Of a DNA stretch of 37,848 nt, positions 1-9,162 are shown one piece after another. The notes under the pieces were generated by a model. It had not been told where the DNA came from, did no database searches, and saw nothing but the letters and a program-made list of their open reading frames with translations. Each line of letters starts with the position of its first letter. Position 1 is the stretch's first letter. A program made the translations under genes and the position numbers. This DNA is from Streptomyces turgidiscabies Car8 (lineage in GTDB: Bacteria; Actinomycetota; Actinomycetes; Streptomycetales; Streptomycetaceae), in contig NZ_AEJB01000023.1 in assembly GCF_000331005.1 (NCBI RefSeq), positions 1 to 37,848 on the forward strand, in the 5' to 3' direction.

Positions 1-24
1 CCACACGCGTGTCGTACGCGCGAA

Positions 25-1236
25 CTATTCCGGCCCGGTCGCCTTCCCCGGCCCGGCGTCCAGGAAGTGGAAGCCGGGCCTCGGGTGCATCAGGAAGTCG
101 TGGTGGGAGATGTTCCACGCGTAGGCGCCCGCCATCGAGAACAGCACCCGGTCACCGGCCCGCAGCCCCGGCGCCGGGACCTGCCGGGCCAGTACGTCCT
201 TCGGTGTGCACAGCTGGCCGGCCAGCGTGACCCGCGACTCCTCGGCCGCCGGGCGCGGCCAGGGATGCGGCCAGGCGTCCACCGGCAGCACCGTGCACGG
301 CTGGTCGTGGCCCTTAGTCGCTGGGGTGCGCAGATGGTGGGTGCCGCCCCGGACGACCGCGAACTCCTCGCCGTGGCTCCGCTTCACATCCAGCACCTCC
401 GTCGCGTACCAGCCGCAGTACGCGGTCAGCGCCCGGCCGGGTTCGATACGCAGGGTCAGTTCCGGGTACGCCTCGGTCAGCCAGGCCAGGCCCCTGCCGA
501 ACGTCGCCCAGTCGAAACGCCGGCCCGGTGCGGCGTAGTCCACGGCCATCCCGCCACCGACGTTCACCTCGGTCATGCACACCCCGAGCCCCGCCGCCCA
601 GGTGACCACCGACTCGGCCACCGCCAGCTGCTCCCGGGCGTCGAGTCCGCTCGCCAAGTGGGCGTGTACACCGCGCAGTTCGAGCTGCGGATACGTCCCG
701 TCGGTCAACGCCCGGAACACCGGCGCGGCCCCGGCCGGGTCGAGCCCGAAGGGCGTAGGCCGGCCGCCCATCGTCAGCGAGCTGCCCGCCAACGAGCCGT
801 CGGTCACCGGGATGTTGACGCGCACCAGCACCGCCACCCGGCGCTCGGGCCCGACCTGCCGCGTCAACTCGGCGAGCATACGCAGCTCGTGCTCACTCTC
901 GACGTGGAAGCGGTCGACGCCCAGCTTCAGCGCGGTCAGCACCTCGTCCGGTGTCTTGCCGGGGCCGCCGAACGCCAGCGGCCGGCCCGGCACCGCGCCC
1001 GCTACATGGGCGAGTTCACCGCCCGAGGAGACCTCGTAACCGTCGACGAACGGCGACAGCGCGGCCAGGATCTCCGGCTCCGGATTGGCCTTGGCCGCGT
1101 AGTACAGCTCGACCCGCTCGGGCAGCGACTCCCGGACCATCACCGCGTGAGCGCGCAGTTCCGCCAAGTCGTAGACGTACGCGGGCAGTTCGGCGGTGGA
1201 CAGGGACAGTGCGTGGTCGCGCACGGCGAGGGTCAT
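25..1236 (-). CDS. PvsE-like group III PLP-dependent decarboxylase
   Basis: A 403-residue fold-type III PLP decarboxylase of the DAP/ornithine decarboxylase superfamily. The PLP lysine is K49 in YYAAKAN. The glycine-rich loop VNVGGGMAVDY, the phosphate-binding EPGRAL and the second-subunit motif CTPKD follow in the usual order. In vibrioferrin biosynthesis PvsE decarboxylates an O-citryl-serine intermediate to the ethanolamine ester. That substrate is inferred here from gene order; a free amino acid or another citryl adduct is possible. The ATG at 1236 overlaps the stop of the upstream synthetase (ATGA), which indicates coupled translation and makes this the last gene of the operon. It stops with TAG at 25-27, so what lies further downstream is outside the window. 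Confidence 0.88.
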   Translation of the reverse strand: MTLAVRDHALSLSTAELPAYVYDLAELRAHAVMVRESLPERVELYYAAKANPEPEILAALSPFVDGYEVSSGGELAHVAGAVPGRPLAFGGPGKTPDEVLTALKLGVDRFHVESEHELRMLAELTRQVGPERRVAVLVRVNIPVTDGSLAGSSLTMGGRPTPFGLDPAGAAPVFRALTDGTYPQLELRGVHAHLASGLDAREQLAVAESVVTWAAGLGVCMTEVNVGGGMAVDYAAPGRRFDWATFGRGLAWLTEAYPELTLRIEPGRALTAYCGWYATEVLDVKRSHGEEFAVVRGGTHHLRTPATKGHDQPCTVLPVDAWPHPWPRPAAEESRVTLAGQLCTPKDVLARQVPAPGLRAGDRVLFSMAGAYAWNISHHDFLMHPRPGFHFLDAGPGKATGPE

Positions 1237-2966
1237 CGGGTGCTCCGGGTGGTGTCGCGCAGGATGTCCTCGGCGAGCGGGGACGGCAGCCGTACGTATC
1301 CTGCCTCGCGGTCCGCCTTCCGTTCCCAACGGGTGAGCAGATTGGCCTTCGCGGGCAGCGGAACCCCGGCGAGCAGTGCGGCGAGCCGGGGCGGGCAGCC
1401 GGAACGCTCCGCGTAGGACCGGAGCGTGTCGCGCACCCGCCCCCACAGAGCGGCCTCGGCTTCCGGGTGCAGGTCGGCCAGGGCGGCGAGGAGTTCGGCG
1501 ATGTGGTTGACGAGCAGGCAGTAGACGACCCGGTCCCAGCCGCGCTGCGCGTCGTACGTCATCGGGCCGGCGACCTCGGCCGGTACGGCGGCGAGGGTGT
1601 CCCCGTGGTGCTCGGGAACCAGCTTGGTGCCCTCCAGGTCCCGGAAGAGCACCTGGACGGGGTGGCCGTCGCCGTCCACGCAGATCAGCACGTTCTGGAG
1701 GTGCGGTTCCAGGACCAGCCCGTGGTCGAAGTAGGCGGCCAGAACAGGGGGGACGAGCAGGTCGAGATAGGCCGTCCACCAGTCGAGGGCTGTCTCCGGG
1801 GCCGTGTCGGTGAGCAGCCGGGAGACATGCGCTGCGCTTGACGGGTACTCGTCGGCAACGGCCGCCGCGAGCAGGGGAGTTGCCCCCGGTGCGAGGCGTC
1901 GGGGCAGGCCCTCGCGGACGATCACGCCGAAGCCCTCGAAGAGTTCACGGTCCGGGGTGCCGTCGGGCCCGGGCAGGGCGAGCGTGCGGTAGGCGGGCTC
2001 GCGGAGCACCGCGCTGCCGGGGAAGCGTGTCGCCAGGTCGGTCAGGGCCGGGTCGAGGGCGCGGGTGAGGGCGACGGCGCCGGACAGTTCGTAACTGCTG
2101 TTCTTGCGGAGGCAGTTGGTGATCCGCACATTCAGGCTGAACTTGAGGAACGTCTCGCCGTCGTACAGGGTGCGCACGGACGCCGTGGCGGCGAAGGGGC
2201 GGCCGCCGGGGCCGAGGTCCAGGATGTCGCCGCTCTCCAACGCGGCCCGCAGCAGCGGGTGTTCGCGCAGGGTGTCGTACTGCCAGGGGTGTGTGGGCAG
2301 CAGCCGGTAGCCGTCGGGGACGTCCGTGCGCTGACCGTCCAGCGCGGCGACGGCCCAGGGGGCGGCGTTCTCCTCGGCGATCAGGTCGGCGCGCACGGCG
2401 AGATGCCGCAGCGGGAAGACGGCCCCGGTCTCCGGCGCGTACGCCGCCCAGGCGCGCGGGTCGCCGGTGCGGGCCTTGGGGGTGGGGTGGAAGCGGTGCC
2501 CGAAGAGCAGGGACTGCTCGGAGGCGAGGTAGGCGGCGAGATGGCCGTCCGCCGGTCCGGTGGGGTGCTCGCCGGCCAGGGCGGCCGAGACGGCCTGGTG
2601 GCTGGAGGTGATCTGCTCCAGGAACTCGTCGTTGCGTTCCCCGGTCCGCAGGGACAGCTCGTCGCGCGTGTACTGGGCGAGGCGCAGCCAGCTCACCTCC
2701 GCCCAGCCGTCGCCGGCCTGCTCGCTCACCGGGCCGGCGAAGCGGTGGGCGCCCAGGAGCGACGTACGGCGCAGGCCGACCCGGAGGAGAACGCCGCGGC
2801 GGGGCAGGCGGAGCAGCAGGTGGCCGTCGTCGACGACGGTCTGGCGTTCCGGGCCCGACACCTCGCGCAGCAGGCAGTTGAGGAGGGTGTGGGTCACCAC
2901 GTCGTCGGCGGTGGGGAGGCCGGCGGGGGCGGTGGTGGCGTCGGGTGAGTCGGTCAGCGAGGGCAT
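1233..2966 (-). CDS. PvsD-like IucA/IucC NIS siderophore synthetase
   Basis: A 577-residue NRPS-independent siderophore synthetase. Family motifs are visible: GHRFHPTPKART and THPWQYD in the N-terminal half, FLKFSLNVRITNCLRKNS in the nucleotide-binding core, EPHLQNVLI as the catalytic loop, then LFRDLEGT. Such enzymes adenylate a carboxylate, usually citrate, and condense it with an amine or alcohol. By position it matches PvsD, assigned to the citrate-serine step. The ATG at 2966 overlaps the exporter stop (TGATG). The frame stays open upstream through the exporter gene, but that extension has no family similarity and I reject it. The C-terminal FhuF-like domain shows RSGCPPRLAALLAGVPLPAKANLLTR split over conserved parts. 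Confidence 0.9.
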   Translation of the reverse strand: MPSLTDSPDATTAPAGLPTADDVVTHTLLNCLLREVSGPERQTVVDDGHLLLRLPRRGVLLRVGLRRTSLLGAHRFAGPVSEQAGDGWAEVSWLRLAQYTRDELSLRTGERNDEFLEQITSSHQAVSAALAGEHPTGPADGHLAAYLASEQSLLFGHRFHPTPKARTGDPRAWAAYAPETGAVFPLRHLAVRADLIAEENAAPWAVAALDGQRTDVPDGYRLLPTHPWQYDTLREHPLLRAALESGDILDLGPGGRPFAATASVRTLYDGETFLKFSLNVRITNCLRKNSSYELSGAVALTRALDPALTDLATRFPGSAVLREPAYRTLALPGPDGTPDRELFEGFGVIVREGLPRRLAPGATPLLAAAVADEYPSSAAHVSRLLTDTAPETALDWWTAYLDLLVPPVLAAYFDHGLVLEPHLQNVLICVDGDGHPVQVLFRDLEGTKLVPEHHGDTLAAVPAEVAGPMTYDAQRGWDRVVYCLLVNHIAELLAALADLHPEAEAALWGRVRDTLRSYAERSGCPPRLAALLAGVPLPAKANLLTRWERKADREAGYVRLPSPLAEDILRDTTRSTR

Positions 2967-4177
2967 CAGCGGCTCCAACGGGCGTGGGGCGAGCGGGGGT
3001 TGAGAAGAAAGAGGGAGGCGAACACGGTGACGGCGGCGGCTGCGCCGCCGGTCAGTACCGGCGCGGCCGGGCCGAAACGGGCGCTGCCCGCCGCCGCGGC
3101 GAGGCCGGCGACGACGGCGCCGGCCTTGGAGAAGAACTCCAGCGACCCGAACATCCCGCCGGGCGCACGGCCCTTGGCGCAGTCGGCGGCCAGCACGGAC
3201 AGGGACACCAGGCCGAGCGTGAGCCCCACCCCGAGGACCAGCCGTACGGCGATCAGCTCGGTCAGCGAATCGGCGACGCCGTGGCCGGCCAGACCGAGCG
3301 CGATACAGGCGAACCCGAGGACGATCCCGGACCTGGGCCGGTCCCGGACCGCCGAGTGCACGGCCAGCGCCGACACCAGATAGACCAGGTGGGGGAGAGC
3401 GAAGAGAACACCGGACAACGTTGCCGACGTGCCCGGCAGTTGGTCCTCGACCAGGGAGATCAGGTAGGGGAAGGAGATCACGGTGGAGAACACGAACGCG
3501 AACTCCAGGGCGTACAGGGTGCGCAGGGAGACCACCGGCGCCGACGCGGGCGCGGCGGTCTCGGGTATGGGCTCCGCGGCCTGTTCCTCGCTCGGTTCGG
3601 GGAGCGCGGCGAGGAACAGGGCGGCGGTCAGCGGGAGTACGGCCAGCAGCGCGTACTGGCGGTGCGGTGACAGCCAGCCCGACAGTGAGCCGACGACGAT
3701 CGGTGCGACGACCAGGGCGGCCCGGGCGCTGCCCTGCATCAGGGTGAGCGCCCTCGACAGGGCGGGGCCCTCCAGCGCGGCGCCCAGATAGCCGTTGGAC
3801 GCGGCGAAGGTGCCGCCGAGGATGCCCTGGAGGATCAGCGCGGCCGTGAACGTGGCCAGCGAGTCGGCCCAGCCGGCGAGCAGAAAGGCGACGGCGAGGC
3901 CCAACTGGGCGCGCAGCAGCAGGCGTTTGCGGCCGAAGCGGTCGGCGAGCTTGCCCCAGAAGGGGGCGCCGAGCGCGCCGAACACCGTCGGGACCACGTA
4001 GAGCACCCCGGCCCAGCGCGCGGAGCGGTCGCCGAGCTCCGGGAGGATCTGGGTGAGATACGGGGGCAGACCGAGAGCGGCGAAGGAGGCGACGAAGTAG
4101 CAGCCGGCCACCGCGTGCACATGACTGCGGCCGAACGAGGAGCGCCGTCGCGGCAGGCGCCATGCCTCGGCGCTCAT
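2966..4177 (-). CDS. PvsC-like MFS siderophore exporter
   Basis: A 403-residue major facilitator superfamily protein with about 12 hydrophobic segments and a cytoplasmic GKLADRFGRKR loop between the second and third helices, the classic MFS signature. It lies between the two synthetase genes with overlapping stop and start codons on both sides (ATGA at 4174-4177, TGATG at 2966). Its position matches the vibrioferrin exporter PvsC. Export of the finished siderophore across the cytoplasmic membrane is the likely role. Family membership is clear from sequence; the substrate is inferred from context only. Confidence 0.88.
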   Translation of the reverse strand: MSAEAWRLPRRRSSFGRSHVHAVAGCYFVASFAALGLPPYLTQILPELGDRSARWAGVLYVVPTVFGALGAPFWGKLADRFGRKRLLLRAQLGLAVAFLLAGWADSLATFTAALILQGILGGTFAASNGYLGAALEGPALSRALTLMQGSARAALVVAPIVVGSLSGWLSPHRQYALLAVLPLTAALFLAALPEPSEEQAAEPIPETAAPASAPVVSLRTLYALEFAFVFSTVISFPYLISLVEDQLPGTSATLSGVLFALPHLVYLVSALAVHSAVRDRPRSGIVLGFACIALGLAGHGVADSLTELIAVRLVLGVGLTLGLVSLSVLAADCAKGRAPGGMFGSLEFFSKAGAVVAGLAAAAGSARFGPAAPVLTGGAAAAVTVFASLFLLNPRSPHARWSR

Positions 4178-5946
4178 CCGGCGTCCCCGGAGTGGGATCC
4201 GGTCTCTTCTCCCGCGTGGAGAAGGTAGTTGGGGCCGGTGGTGTAGTGCTTGTTGATGTCGGCTGCGCCCGAACGCTCCTTGCTGAGCAGGGTTCCGGCG
4301 CTGACCATCGCCTTCACGGGCAGCTGCGGCGCGTCCAGGATCCGGGTGCGCAGTACGGCGCCCGGATCGCCGCCGAGCCGGTCGACCGCCTCGCCGAGCC
4401 GGTCACGGACCAGCCTCAGCAGCGTGGGCAGCGGAGCGCGGCCGTGCCGGGCGAGCCCGAACGCGTAGGCGCCCGCGCACAGATGGACGGTGATGGTGGT
4501 GAACACGTCGGCGACCGGCTCGTCCTCGGTGCCGTAGGTCCGCTCGTCGTCGAAGCCCCACGGCCCCGGCAGGACGGCGGCGAGCCGGGTGGTGTTGATG
4601 CGCGGGCCGTCGTTGTCCTTGAACAGCAGCCGCACCCTGCCGGGTTCGGGCCCCAGGAGCAGCGAGACGTTCTGCTGGTGCGACTCCAGGGCGATGCCGT
4701 GCCCGAAGAGGGTGGTCTGCCAGTCGAAGAGGAGGGTGAGGCAGGCGTCCAGCAGGGCGAGCGGGTCGCCGTCGTGGAAGCGGTCGGCGAGATGGTCGAC
4801 GACCAGCCGTCCGCCGGGTGCCTCGGCGAGCAGCGCGGCCAGCGGGACGACGGCCGTGTCGTCGAGGCCGGCCGGGTAGCGGCGGCACAGGACGGCGAGC
4901 AGTTCGTGTCCGGCGTGTGCGTACGTCGTCTCGTCGGCGTGCAGGACGGTGTCCCGGAAGCGGGGCTCGCGTGCGACGACCCGCTCGATAAGCCGCTGCC
5001 CGGCGGCGCCGTCGACGAGCGTGCCCGGCTTGATGGAGCGCCGGTTGCGCAGCCCCAACGTGGCTGTGGCGAGGGGGAGTTTCAGATGCAGGGTGGGGTC
5101 GGCGGCCACCGCGACGGTACGCGTCGACAGCGTCGGAACCACTTCGAGGTACCCGTGGTCGGCGAGCCGGGCGTGTCCCGTGAGGCCGGTGACGCGCAGC
5201 GCCTCGGCCAGCGGGGCACCGACGGTCAACGGGTGCACGGGCAGGGCGAGATGCGTGTCCCGCAGATCCGCCATGCCGAGCATCGCGGGCGTCGGCCAGA
5301 CCTTCGGCAGCGTACCCGCGAGGGTCACCGCGTCCCGGGGTACGGCGAGCCAGCGCAGCGCGAAACGGGGGTGGAACTCCGGTGCGTACGACCGCAGTTG
5401 CTCCTCCGTGAGCCCGGCTCGGCCGCGCGCGGTCGGATACACGGGATGGTCGACACGGGCGGCGAGGGTGTCGTACGCCAGGGAGGACGTCAGGCCCGTC
5501 CAGCCTGCCGGGTCGGCTCCATGACGGTCCGTCAGTCGCTTGTCGGTCTCGTCGCGTGTGGCGTCGTGCAGCCGCAGGGTGGCCAGGGTCTGCCGGCACT
5601 CCTCGGTGAAGGCGTCGAAGCCGTCACGGTCCACGGGATCGGCCAGTTCGCGCAGTGCGGCGAGCACGGTGCCGTACGAGGTCAGCTCGGCGCCGTCCGA
5701 CTCGCGCACGAGCAGCGGCAGCCGGGCGGCGTACACGCACTGGAAGCCGTCCTCGGTGAGCGGCAGCAGCAGGGCGTCGCCGTCGCCGGTCGTCAGGCGC
5801 AGCCAGCTGCCGTCCGGGCGGTGCGTGAGCGTACCGAGGGTGCGCAGACCGACCACGTCCTCGCGGAGCAGTGCGCTGAGGACGCGGGTGAGTAGTTCGG
5901 CCTCGGCCGCGTCGGTCGTCAGGGGGAGGGAAGGGGTGGCGGTCAC
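4174..5946 (-). CDS. PvsB-like IucA/IucC NIS siderophore synthetase
   Basis: A 590-residue second NIS synthetase, clearly divergent from the one at 1233-2966. Motifs are degenerate versions of the family set: HPVYPTARGRAG, LPVHPLT in place of HPWQ, a basic stretch RNRRSIKPG in the core, ALESHQQNVSLLL as the catalytic loop and LFKDNDGPRIN. The GTG at 5946 overlaps the stop of the ATP-grasp gene (GTGA), so the start is well supported. In the vibrioferrin model PvsB adds a second carboxylate or amine building block. The divergence from PvsD supports two different condensation steps, but the exact acceptor cannot be read from sequence. Confidence 0.88.
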   Translation of the reverse strand: MTATPSLPLTTDAAEAELLTRVLSALLREDVVGLRTLGTLTHRPDGSWLRLTTGDGDALLLPLTEDGFQCVYAARLPLLVRESDGAELTSYGTVLAALRELADPVDRDGFDAFTEECRQTLATLRLHDATRDETDKRLTDRHGADPAGWTGLTSSLAYDTLAARVDHPVYPTARGRAGLTEEQLRSYAPEFHPRFALRWLAVPRDAVTLAGTLPKVWPTPAMLGMADLRDTHLALPVHPLTVGAPLAEALRVTGLTGHARLADHGYLEVVPTLSTRTVAVAADPTLHLKLPLATATLGLRNRRSIKPGTLVDGAAGQRLIERVVAREPRFRDTVLHADETTYAHAGHELLAVLCRRYPAGLDDTAVVPLAALLAEAPGGRLVVDHLADRFHDGDPLALLDACLTLLFDWQTTLFGHGIALESHQQNVSLLLGPEPGRVRLLFKDNDGPRINTTRLAAVLPGPWGFDDERTYGTEDEPVADVFTTITVHLCAGAYAFGLARHGRAPLPTLLRLVRDRLGEAVDRLGGDPGAVLRTRILDAPQLPVKAMVSAGTLLSKERSGAADINKHYTTGPNYLLHAGEETGSHSGDAG

Positions 5947-7130
5947 GGCTGGACCTCCCAGCGCCGGGCCGCCAGGAACTCCGCCGACACCCGGTCGACC
6001 GTCGGCTGATCGGTGCCGGTGGCCCGCAGGACGCCCACGTAGTCGCGGTTGGTGCGGTACAGCTCGTGCCGCTCGCCCACCGCGCGCAGCGGACGATATG
6101 TCAGATGTACGCCGTCCACGTGCAGTTCGGTGGCCGGGGGAGCCGAGGTCAGGGTGCCCGCGCGGTCGGCGCACGGGTACTCCAGACGGGCCGCGCCGCC
6201 CTGACGGATGCTCAGGTCGGCCGGGAGTGGCTCGCCCAGGTGGGTGCGCAGGATGTGCTCGAAGAGCGGGATCTCCAGGAGCCGGGCCAGCAGCAGGTCC
6301 ACCTGGTCGCCGATGGCACGGTAGTTGACCTCGATGATGCGGGCGCGCCCCTCGTGTACCACGAACTCGGTGTGACAGGCGCCGAACCCGACGCCCAGCG
6401 CGTCGAGTTGCGCCAGTATCTGCGCGACGACCGGCTCGGGGTGGGCCTGGACGAGGACGAGCCGCTCCTCGATGAAGTAGGGCGGCGCCGACAACTCGGT
6501 GTGGAAACCGCCCAGTACGTGCCGGAGGCTGCCGTCGCCGAGCGTCTCCAGGGTGTACAGCTCCCCGGGCAGGTACTCCTCGACGACCAGGACCGTCCCC
6601 GGCCGCCGCGCGAAGATCTCCTCTGCGCGGCTCGCCAGCTCCTCGACGCTGTCGACGAGGACGACGTCCTCGCTTGCCACACCCTCGCGCGGCTTGAGAA
6701 CACAGGGGTACGGCGCGGCCAGGGCGACAGCCCCGACGGGAGTGGTCTCCGTCAGCTCGGCGGACCACACGGTGTCCACGCCCACGGCGGCGAGGCGGCG
6801 CCGCATCTCGGCCTTGTCCTTGCAGGCGAGCGCGGCCCGCCAGTCCTTGCCGGGCAGCCGGAAGTAGTCGGCGGCCAGGGCGGCCTGGGTCTGGAGGTGG
6901 TCGCTGTTGCTGAAGACGGCGTCGGGCCGGTGATGCGTGGAGATCCGGGTGACGACGGCCCGGAAGTCACGGACGTCGCACTCCAGGATCTCGACGTCCG
7001 GGTACACGGACCGGTGGGCGTCGGGCTGGTCGGTGAGGACGGTGACATCGAGGCCGAGTTGGGAGGCGGAGGGCAGAAAGCCCTCGGTGACGGAGTCGGT
7101 GGGGTTGAGGGCGAGCAGGTACAGACGCAT
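5943..7130 (-). CDS. PvsA-like ATP-grasp ligase
   Basis: A 395-residue ATP-grasp carboxylate-amine ligase. The N-terminal pre-ATP-grasp part begins MRLYLLALNP. The ATP-binding core follows with PYPCVLKPREGVASEDV (phosphate-binding lysine and glycine-rich loop), VVEEYLPGELY, and the metal-binding IIEVNYRAIGDQ near residue 265. PvsA of the vibrioferrin pathway belongs to this family and forms an amide with an amino acid, thought to be alanine. It is the first gene of the biosynthetic string. Only a weak ribosome binding site precedes the ATG. A 108-base gap containing a strong inverted repeat separates it from the binding-protein gene upstream. Confidence 0.85.
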   Translation of the reverse strand: MRLYLLALNPTDSVTEGFLPSASQLGLDVTVLTDQPDAHRSVYPDVEILECDVRDFRAVVTRISTHHRPDAVFSNSDHLQTQAALAADYFRLPGKDWRAALACKDKAEMRRRLAAVGVDTVWSAELTETTPVGAVALAAPYPCVLKPREGVASEDVVLVDSVEELASRAEEIFARRPGTVLVVEEYLPGELYTLETLGDGSLRHVLGGFHTELSAPPYFIEERLVLVQAHPEPVVAQILAQLDALGVGFGACHTEFVVHEGRARIIEVNYRAIGDQVDLLLARLLEIPLFEHILRTHLGEPLPADLSIRQGGAARLEYPCADRAGTLTSAPPATELHVDGVHLTYRPLRAVGERHELYRTNRDYVGVLRATGTDQPTVDRVSAEFLAARRWEVQP

Positions 7131-7192
7131 GGCGTGTGGAACAACTTCCGCTAGCGGGTGGGGGGTTGTGGCCCGGGTCGGCGGGCCCAGGA

Positions 7193-7222
7193 GCGGGGCG
7201 CGTGCAGAAGGGCGCGCCCCGC
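7193..7222 (-). terminator. Inverted repeat between uptake and biosynthesis genes
   Basis: A perfect 10-base inverted repeat, GCGGGGCGCG at 7193-7202 and CGCGCCCCGC at 7213-7222, with a 10-base loop. It lies just after the binding-protein stop (7239) and before the PvsA-like start (7130), both on the minus strand. No T-run follows, as is common in streptomycetes. It could be a partial terminator, or a stem that stabilises the upstream mRNA and sets unequal expression of the two halves. The function is inferred. Confidence 0.5.
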
Positions 7223-7238
7223 CCCCGTACGGCGGGAG

Positions 7239-8291
7239 TTACTTCTTCGGCAGTTCCACACCGGTGGCCCTGGCCACGTCGACGAGCATCTGCTCGGCGG
7301 CCTGGACGCCGATGCCGGACATCCAGATCTCGTCCGGGACCTCGAAGACCTTGCCGTTCTTGACGGCGGGCAGGCTCTTCCAGACCGGGTTGGTGACGAC
7401 CTGCTGCTTCTGCGTCTTGTCCTCGGTGTCGGCGGCGGTGACGAAGATCAGGTCGGCGTCGGCCTGGTCGATCTGCTCCGGGCTGACGTCCTTCATCGTG
7501 ACCTCGGGGTCGGCGGAGACCTGCGACTTCGGGCGGACCAGGCCGATGTCGCCGAGGACGACACCGCTGTAGGAGTTGGACTGGTAGAGACGGGTCGGAC
7601 CGGCGATGAAGCGGACCACGGACGCGGTCGGCATGGTGCCCTTGTCCTTCGCCCTGATGGCCTCACCGAGCGCCTTGGCCTGCGTCTCGTACTCCTTGAG
7701 CTTGGCCGCGGCCTCGGTCTCCAGGCCCAGGGCCTCGGCGTGCACCTTCAGGTTCTGCTTCCAGACACCGCCGGTGGTCTCCGTGAAGACGGTCGGCGCG
7801 ATGGCGCTGAGCTTGCTGTAGACCGCCTCGTGGCGGACCTTCGAGGAGAGAATCAGGTCGGGCTTGAGGGAGGCGATCAGTTCGAGGTTCGGCTCCAGGA
7901 GCGGACCGACGTCCTTCGTGTCGCTCAACTCGCCCTTCAGGTACGTCGGGAAGCCGCCCTCGGACTTGAAGTGCGGGGCGACCGCGCCGACCGGGTCGAT
8001 GCCGAGGAGGGTGACGTCGTCCAGCTCGCCGGTGTCGAGCACGACGACCCGCTTCGGCTTGGCGGGGATCTTCACGTCGCCCATGACGGTCTTGAGGGTG
8101 CGGGGGAAGCCGGCGGTGTCGGCGGCCGCGTTGGCGGCCGTGTCCGTGCCCTCGGCGCCCTTGTCGTCAGCGTCGCCGCTGCCGCAGGCGGCGAGCACGG
8201 CGGAGCCGAGTACGACGGCGAGAAGCAGAGCCAGGAGACGCCCAAGGCGGCCGAAACGGCTCATTCCGGGCAGTGAACGGGTGTTGCGCAT
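7239..8291 (-). CDS. Ferric-siderophore binding lipoprotein (FecB/FepB family)
   Basis: A 350-residue periplasmic-binding-protein-like lipoprotein. The N-terminus has a basic stretch, a hydrophobic core and the lipobox LAAC with the lipid-anchored Cys36. The mature part shows the iron-siderophore binding pattern: KRVVVLDTGELDDVTLLGIDPVGAV early, then PNLELIASLKPDLIL, and a C-terminal lobe ending in ATGVELPKK. It should capture the ferric siderophore outside the membrane for the permeases encoded upstream. It follows the ATPase gene by 43 bases on the same strand. The start at 8291 is the first that gives a normal signal peptide; an internal ATG at 8264 is possible but lacks a ribosome binding site. 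Confidence 0.92.
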   Translation of the reverse strand: MRNTRSLPGMSRFGRLGRLLALLLAVVLGSAVLAACGSGDADDKGAEGTDTAANAAADTAGFPRTLKTVMGDVKIPAKPKRVVVLDTGELDDVTLLGIDPVGAVAPHFKSEGGFPTYLKGELSDTKDVGPLLEPNLELIASLKPDLILSSKVRHEAVYSKLSAIAPTVFTETTGGVWKQNLKVHAEALGLETEAAAKLKEYETQAKALGEAIRAKDKGTMPTASVVRFIAGPTRLYQSNSYSGVVLGDIGLVRPKSQVSADPEVTMKDVSPEQIDQADADLIFVTAADTEDKTQKQQVVTNPVWKSLPAVKNGKVFEVPDEIWMSGIGVQAAEQMLVDVARATGVELPKK

Positions 8292-8334
8292 GAGGGGGGT
8301 TGGTCTTTCTGTCGATTGCGGCGGTACGGGTGGG

Positions 8335-9162
8335 TCAGGCGGTCGCGGCGGAGTGCCGCACCGCGCTGCCCTTGGGGATGACCAGCGGGGTGCCGGTCTC
8401 CGGGTCGGGTATGACCCGGCAGTCCACGTCGAACACGGACCTGACGAGCTCCGCGTCGAGCACGTCGGCGGGTGGGCCGGCGGCGGCGAGACGGCCGTCC
8501 TTGAGGACCACCATGTGGTCCGCGTAACGGGCGGCCTGTCCGAGGTCGTGCAGCACCATCACCACGGTGCGGCCCGCCTCGGCGTGCAGTGCGGCGACCA
8601 GGTCGAGTACGTCGAGCTGGTGCCGCAGGTCGAGGAAGGTGGTCGGTTCGTCGAGCAGGAGCAGCTCGGTGTCCTGCGCCAACGCCAGGGCGATCCAGGC
8701 GCGTTGACGCTGACCGCCGGAGAGCCGGTCGACGGGCTGGTCGCGCAGCGCGGTCGTGCCGGTGCGGTCCAGGGCTTCGTCGACCGCTCGCTGGTCGGCC
8801 GTCGACCAGGGGGCCAGCAGGCGCTGGTGCGGATACCGGCCGAGCCGGACGAGCGCCTCGACGGTGATCGCCTCCGGGGTGACCGGCTGTTGCGGCAGCA
8901 GTCCCATCCGCAGGGCCAGTGCCTTCGCGGACATCCGGTGGATGTCGGAGCCGTCGAGGGTGACGGTACCGGCGGCGGGTGCCAGCAGTCGGCTCAGTCC
9001 CCTCAACAGGGTTGATTTCCCGCAGGCGTTGGGGCCGACGATGGCGGTGACGGCCCCGCCCGGGAGGGTCAGGTCGAGCCCGCCGACGACGAGGCGGTCG
9101 CCGTAGCGCAGATCGAGAGCCCGGGTGCGCAGCTGGTTGGTGGTGTCCGGCCGGGCGTTCAT
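8335..9162 (-). CDS. Ferric-siderophore ABC transporter ATPase (FecE/FepC family)
   Basis: A 275-residue ATP-binding subunit. Walker A is GPNACGKST, the signature motif is LSGGQRQRAWIALALAQ, Walker B is LLLLDEPTTFLD, and the switch histidine lies in VMVLHDLGQAARY. The LARYADHM-type end is typical of iron-chelate importers. The ATG at 9162 overlaps the permease stop (ATGA), so the pair is translationally coupled. It powers import together with the two membrane subunits at 9159-10208 and 10205-11230. Confidence 0.95.
   Translation of the reverse strand: MNARPDTTNQLRTRALDLRYGDRLVVGGLDLTLPGGAVTAIVGPNACGKSTLLRGLSRLLAPAAGTVTLDGSDIHRMSAKALALRMGLLPQQPVTPEAITVEALVRLGRYPHQRLLAPWSTADQRAVDEALDRTGTTALRDQPVDRLSGGQRQRAWIALALAQDTELLLLDEPTTFLDLRHQLDVLDLVAALHAEAGRTVVMVLHDLGQAARYADHMVVLKDGRLAAAGPPADVLDAELVRSVFDVDCRVIPDPETGTPLVIPKGSAVRHSAATA

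Noticed and set aside
2..13. Palindrome ACACGCGTGT at the left edge
   Set aside because: It is short, of ordinary composition for this genome, and cut off from its context by the window edge.
1233..4163. A 976-codon open frame covering the PvsD-like gene and the exporter region
   Set aside because: The N-terminal 400 codons lie antiparallel in register to the exporter gene in another frame and have arginine-rich, non-family composition. The true start is the ATG at 2966.
4162..5895. A long plus-strand open frame opposite the PvsB-like synthetase
   Set aside because: It is a high-GC shadow of the real gene, with low-complexity translation and no ribosome binding site.
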